NCBI RefSeq assembly: GCF_001605725.1
Contig: NZ_CP011530.1
Span: 2,976,001 to 3,040,000, forward strand
Source: Mycobacteroides immunogenum
Lineage (GTDB): Bacteria; Actinomycetota; Actinomycetes; Mycobacteriales; Mycobacteriaceae
DNA length: 64,000 nt
Reading direction: 5' to 3'
The translations under genes were made by a program, and so were the position numbers. This document shows, one piece after another, positions 59,770-64,000 of the stretch (its first letter is position 1; every line of letters begins with the position of its first letter). The notes under the pieces were generated by a model. That model ran no database searches and was not told the DNA's origin. It worked only from the letters and a program-made list of their open reading frames with translations.

Positions 59770-60909
59770 TCAGCTCACCTGGTCACTCGGCGAGAGCCAC
59801 GTGTTGCACTCCCACAACCGGTTCGTCTCCGAGCCGTGCCGCCACCATGCCTCGGAGTGTTCATTGGAACCATGGTCGCGCTTCGACCGTTGCCCATCGC
59901 CCCGATCCTGGTCATTCCACGCGAGGTCGAGTTCGTGCTGGGTGATGGTGCCCCCGCGCCGCGACCCGACGAACATTCCTGAGAAGCACTGGGCCTGAAG
60001 TTCGCTACGCCGGGACAGCTCCAGCCCCACCGGAGAATCCACACCCGCGGCAACACGCTGATTCCACTCCTCCGACGATATTCCGCTGAGCTCCTGAACG
60101 TGATGCCCGTACTCGTGCGCATAAACGGCAAGGTAAAAGCCGTCGTGATTGCCGTACCTGTTCGGCGACATGCTCACCGTCGACATGTAGATCGTGTTGT
60201 TCGATGAGCAGTAGAAAGCAGCTGTCTCGCCGCCCACGAAGTCCTCGTCCCCACAGGGTGAGTCCACATAGCTTCCTGCCACTACCAATCCCGGCGATGA
60301 CCAGGGCAAGTGGGACCAGTCCAGTAGCCGCTTCCACTCCGGATCCAAGCACCCCCGCAGATCTCCGTAAAACGCCTCAGCATGCGGAATATCAAATGGC
60401 CATGTGCTCGTGGAGCAGGGCGTATTGCGGAACCCCGCATCCCGGTCCCGAAACAACGGGTTGTCGCCAAGCGCGTAGACCGGCTGTGGCCCGGCTGGTG
60501 GCTGCGGGCGCGTCGTCGTGGGACTTGTCCACGGCGTTGCCGACGGGTACTGCCAAGTGGTGGAGGCCCGCACCGGCTGGCGCCTACCGGAACCCACATG
60601 GCGCGCCCACACCACCGCCGCACCCAGCATCAAGGCCAAAACCAACACGAAGGCCGCGATTGCGATGATCATGCCGCCGCGGGACCGGCGCGGTGGCCCC
60701 CCATAGGCCACCGGCGGCGGATACACCGGCCGCGCGGGCGGCACACGATATCCGGGCCGGGGTTGGGCAACGGGATATCCGGGAAATACCGGGCCGGGCG
60801 GCGGCAGCCAACCGCGCGCAGGTGGCACCATCTGGGCGCGGGCCGGCGGTGGCAGCGGTACACCCCACGCCGGTACGGGTCTGGGCTGGTAGTACGACGG
60901 TGGCCCCAC
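59770..60909 (-). CDS. Membrane-anchored neutral zinc metallopeptidase
   Basis: 379 residues: Pro/Tyr-rich cytosolic N-terminus (about 1-75), one membrane helix (GGMIIAIAAFVLVLALMLGA), a Thr/Pro linker and an extracellular peptidase domain with HExxH in YAHEYGHHVQELSG and the downstream Glu ligand in SRRSELQAQCFSGMF. This is the YpfJ/neutral zinc metallopeptidase family. GTG start at 60909. Divergent from the DUF2207 gene, with 65 nt between. Substrate unknown. Confidence 0.85.
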   Translation of the reverse strand: MGPPSYYQPRPVPAWGVPLPPPARAQMVPPARGWLPPPGPVFPGYPVAQPRPGYRVPPARPVYPPPVAYGGPPRRSRGGMIIAIAAFVLVLALMLGAAVVWARHVGSGRRQPVRASTTWQYPSATPWTSPTTTRPQPPAGPQPVYALGDNPLFRDRDAGFRNTPCSTSTWPFDIPHAEAFYGDLRGCLDPEWKRLLDWSHLPWSSPGLVVAGSYVDSPCGDEDFVGGETAAFYCSSNNTIYMSTVSMSPNRYGNHDGFYLAVYAHEYGHHVQELSGISSEEWNQRVAAGVDSPVGLELSRRSELQAQCFSGMFVGSRRGGTITQHELDLAWNDQDRGDGQRSKRDHGSNEHSEAWWRHGSETNRLWECNTWLSPSDQVS

Positions 60910-60974
60910 CTAGTCCCCCCAACACATTCGGTGAATGCGGGCCAGCATATCGACACTCACCTAGGGTTACCGCC

Positions 60975-62630
60975 GTGGGAGAGATGACTCGCGGGGTGGC
61001 GGTGCGGTTGGCGTTGTGCCTGACGGTTTGTGCCGGATCGATTCTCATGGCAGCACCGGCAAGCGCCGACCCTCCCCCGGCCACCGTCGCTGTTGCCATG
61101 AGCCTCACGGCAGATGGCGCACTGAACATCGCCGAAACCATCAGCCCGGCCAAAGGTCAAGTCCTGCAACGCCATCTGGCATTAGATATGGCCGTCGAGG
61201 GCAATCGGACGCAACATTTCGAGGTCAGCGACGTCGCCGCCACCGGCGACGCGACGGCGGCCGTCGATGGAAACACGTTGATCACCACCGCGGCCGGCCC
61301 CGCCACCGTCACCTACACGGTTCGCGGGACGGTCGCCGATATCGCCGATCACCAGCAGGTGCTCTGGCCGTTCGCCTCCGGCTGGGATTCCCGCCTACAC
61401 GGCGTTACCGGTTCATTCGCATCACCCAGCACCAAGCCGAGCTCACCCACGTGCACGCTGGGCCCCGCGGGAGCTCAAATACGTTGCACCGCAGCCCAGG
61501 TGGATCACACCGGGGTGGTTCGGGTACAACAAGACGACCTGCCGCCCGACACACTCGCCACGTTCACCGTGATCATTCCGGCGGGCACGGTACCGGCAAC
61601 CGCATCATTCTCCGCACTCCCCGGACAGCAGGGCGCCTTTGCACTGACGGCGCCGGGAATCGCTGCCCTGACCGGCCTCGGCGTCGCCTCCGCCGCACTC
61701 GCGGCGTGGGTGCTCATCGCCCGCCGGCGCGACGCGCGCGCCCGCGATATCGCCGTCACCCTCACCGATCCCCTGGTGCGCGATGAGAAGGGCACGCGTT
61801 TCGCCGCACCGGACGGGGTGCTGCCGGGCCAGGTGGGCACCGTCATCGATCTGCGTGTCGACGCGGTAGACCTGACAGCGACAGTCGTCGACCTGGCGGT
61901 TCGCGGATACCTGTGGATCGCCGAAACCACCGGGCCCGGTGGTCGGCTCGATTGGCAGATATCCCGCCGCGCCCCGGCGGACGGCCTGTTGATCTCCTAT
62001 GAGGTCGGGCTTCTGGACATGTTGTTACCGGAGGGCACCCCGACGGTGTTCATGTCCAGCCTGCACCTGCCAGGGCCGCGGCTGGACCTCGGCGACATCC
62101 CCGATGCGATGTACGCCGACGCCCAGCGCCACGGGTGGTTCCGCCGCGCACCGGAGCACCTCGGTACCTTGGCCCGCTACGGAATCGGTGTGCTGCTGGC
62201 CGGCCTCCTGGTCACTGCCGTTTTGGCGATCAGCATCGGCAATGCCATGGTCGGGGTAGCGCTGTGCGGCCTGGGTGCCGTCTGCGCACTGGCCGGCATG
62301 TTGTTGCCGGTCCGCACGGCGCGCGGTCACCTGCTGGTGGCACACGTGGCCGCGCTGCGCCGCTATCTGGGTGAGCTCAGTGTCGACGGTCTGGATGCCG
62401 CCGACGCTGAGATTGTCCTGACCCGGGCCGCGCCGTACGCCATTGTGCTCGGCCAGCTGGGCCCCTGGCTCGACGCAATGGCAGCACTCGACACCGGCGC
62501 CGATGGCTCACCCGGAATCGATTGGTACGAAACGGCTTCCGGCGATACCGCGAACATGCCCGCCTTCCTCACCACCCTGGACGGGGTGCTGGCACGTGGC
62601 GCGCATCTGCGGAATCTGCCGCACAGCTGA
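60975..62630 (+). CDS. DUF2207 membrane protein
   Basis: 551 residues. Signal peptide (VRLALCLTVCAGSILMAAPASA), extracytoplasmic beta domain (about 30-225), a membrane helix (GIAALTGLGVASAALAAWVLIA), a cytosolic part with DLTATVVDLAVRGYLWI (the DUF2207 core) and two further helices near 410-460. Function unknown. The GTG at 60975 follows a TAGGGT -10 box (60962-60967) by 7 nt, suggesting a leaderless mRNA; ATG at 60984 is an alternative. Confidence 0.82.
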   Translation: MGEMTRGVAVRLALCLTVCAGSILMAAPASADPPPATVAVAMSLTADGALNIAETISPAKGQVLQRHLALDMAVEGNRTQHFEVSDVAATGDATAAVDGNTLITTAAGPATVTYTVRGTVADIADHQQVLWPFASGWDSRLHGVTGSFASPSTKPSSPTCTLGPAGAQIRCTAAQVDHTGVVRVQQDDLPPDTLATFTVIIPAGTVPATASFSALPGQQGAFALTAPGIAALTGLGVASAALAAWVLIARRRDARARDIAVTLTDPLVRDEKGTRFAAPDGVLPGQVGTVIDLRVDAVDLTATVVDLAVRGYLWIAETTGPGGRLDWQISRRAPADGLLISYEVGLLDMLLPEGTPTVFMSSLHLPGPRLDLGDIPDAMYADAQRHGWFRRAPEHLGTLARYGIGVLLAGLLVTAVLAISIGNAMVGVALCGLGAVCALAGMLLPVRTARGHLLVAHVAALRRYLGELSVDGLDAADAEIVLTRAAPYAIVLGQLGPWLDAMAALDTGADGSPGIDWYETASGDTANMPAFLTTLDGVLARGAHLRNLPHS

Positions 62631-62631
62631 G

Positions 62632-63417
<786 letters not shown>

Positions 63418-63428
63418 GCGGAGCTCCT

Positions 63429-64000
63429 CTAGCTTTCGAGTACTTCGATACCCGGAAGCGCCTTGCCTTCAAGGTATTCCAGGGATGCGCCACCACCGGT
63501 GGAGATGTGCGAGAAACCATCGTCCGGCAGGTCCAGTGCGCGCACCGCGGCCGCCGAATCACCACCGCCGACCACACTGAAGGCACCCTTCTCGGTGGCC
63601 GCGATGATCGCCTCGGCCACCCCCCGAGTACCCGCGGCGAACGCCGGGAACTCGAACACACCCATGGGGCCGTTCCAGAAGATGGTCTTGGCATTGGACA
63701 ACACGGCGGCGAATCGTTTGACCGACTCCGGCCCGATATCAAGGCCCATCTTGCCGTCCGGAATCGCATCCGCGGCAACGATTTCCGAAGGCGAATCGGC
63801 TGCGAAGGCGTCGGCAGCCACGATGTCCATCGGCAGATGGATGACGTCGGCGTACCTGTCCAAAAGGTCGCGGCAGGTCTCGATCTGTTCGGGCTGTACC
63901 AGCGACTTGCCTACCGGCAGGCCCTGCGCCGCCAAAAAGGTGAAGCACATGCCGCCACCGATCACCAGGCTGTCCGCCTTGGTGGCCAGCGACTCGATGA
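63429..64000 (-). CDS. pgk: Phosphoglycerate kinase, C-terminal part
   Basis: The gene is open to the right edge; about 190 C-terminal residues are present, beginning [16 protein letters not shown]. Nucleotide-binding segments [22 protein letters not shown] and the glycine-rich [14 protein letters not shown] and [14 protein letters not shown] are seen. Upstream of tpiA in the glycolytic order gap-pgk-tpiA. Rv1437. Confidence 0.97.
   Translation of the reverse strand, partial: IESLATKADSLVIGGGMCFTFLAAQGLPVGKSLVQPEQIETCRDLLDRYADVIHLPMDIVAADAFAADSPSEIVAADAIPDGKMGLDIGPESVKRFAAVLSNAKTIFWNGPMGVFEFPAFAAGTRGVAEAIIAATEKGAFSVVGGGDSAAAVRALDLPDDGFSHISTGGGASLEYLEGKALPGIEVLES

Overview
The window is a high-GC actinobacterial chromosome segment from a mycobacterium. 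The order of recognised genes (meaB-mutB-mutA ... hemH-inhA-fabG1 ... moxR1-ripB-ripA ... acn ... sufR-B-D-C-S-U-T ... mptB ... ctaA/ctaB-tkt-tal-zwf-opcA-pgl ... secG ... tpiA-pgk) follows the Rv1437-Rv1496 segment of Mycobacterium tuberculosis with little rearrangement. It lacks the PE/PPE and intein insertions known there and carries extra genes: a magnesium-type operon, a neprosin-like protein and paired lipoproteins. I infer a rapid grower, possibly of the Mycobacteroides abscessus/chelonae type; the genus is not proven from sequence alone.

Layout: 1-5.3 kb, an exonuclease fragment and the methylmalonyl-CoA mutase operon (mutA-mutB-meaB). 5.4-6.6 kb, a TVP38/VTT membrane protein convergent with a DoxX-like protein. 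6.6-10.56 kb, an M-box Mg2+ riboswitch controlling (minus strand) a 45-aa microprotein, a soluble PRC/MgtE_N/CBS protein, an Nramp-related transporter with Mg-type motifs and a second, paralogous 43-aa microprotein. 10.6-12.2 kb, an SPFH/NfeD pair. 13-16 kb, ferrochelatase and the mycolic-acid genes inhA and fabG1. 15.8-22.2 kb, a BatA/DUF58/MoxR set followed by the NlpC/P60 hydrolases RipB and RipA and a membrane protein. 22.4-26.4 kb, aconitase with its TetR repressor and a recognisable AcnR operator. 26.4-35.1 kb, two AMIN-like secreted proteins, a small HTH protein, an ABC-F ATPase, an enoyl-CoA hydratase, thioredoxin, an Old Yellow Enzyme and two DUF5666-type lipoproteins around an acetyltransferase.

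35.1-41.3 kb is the complete SUF iron-sulfur operon (sufR-B-D-C-S-U-T), with a SufR-type operator over the sufR start. 41.4-45.9 kb holds mptB (lipomannan/arabinomannan synthesis), a two-gene ABC exporter and heme A synthase. 45.9-49.8 kb is more accessory: ATP-grasp, two small unknowns, a neprosin-like protein and a quinone oxidoreductase. 50-57.6 kb has ctaB divergent from the pentose-phosphate operon tkt-tal-zwf-opcA-pgl. 57.7-59.2 kb has a three-gene YbaB/type-VII-like set. 59.5-64 kb has secG, a zinc metallopeptidase, a DUF2207 protein, tpiA and the 3' part of pgk.

Regulation visible in the DNA: many genes appear leaderless (a TANNNT -10 box 6-9 nt before the start codon), as is common in mycobacteria. 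Clear special elements are the M-box, the AcnR operator, the SufR operator, the fabG1-inhA promoter, a perfect inverted repeat before ctaA, and a terminator after secG. A short dispersed intergenic repeat occurs at least three times. No tRNA, rRNA, CRISPR array, insertion sequence or prophage was seen.
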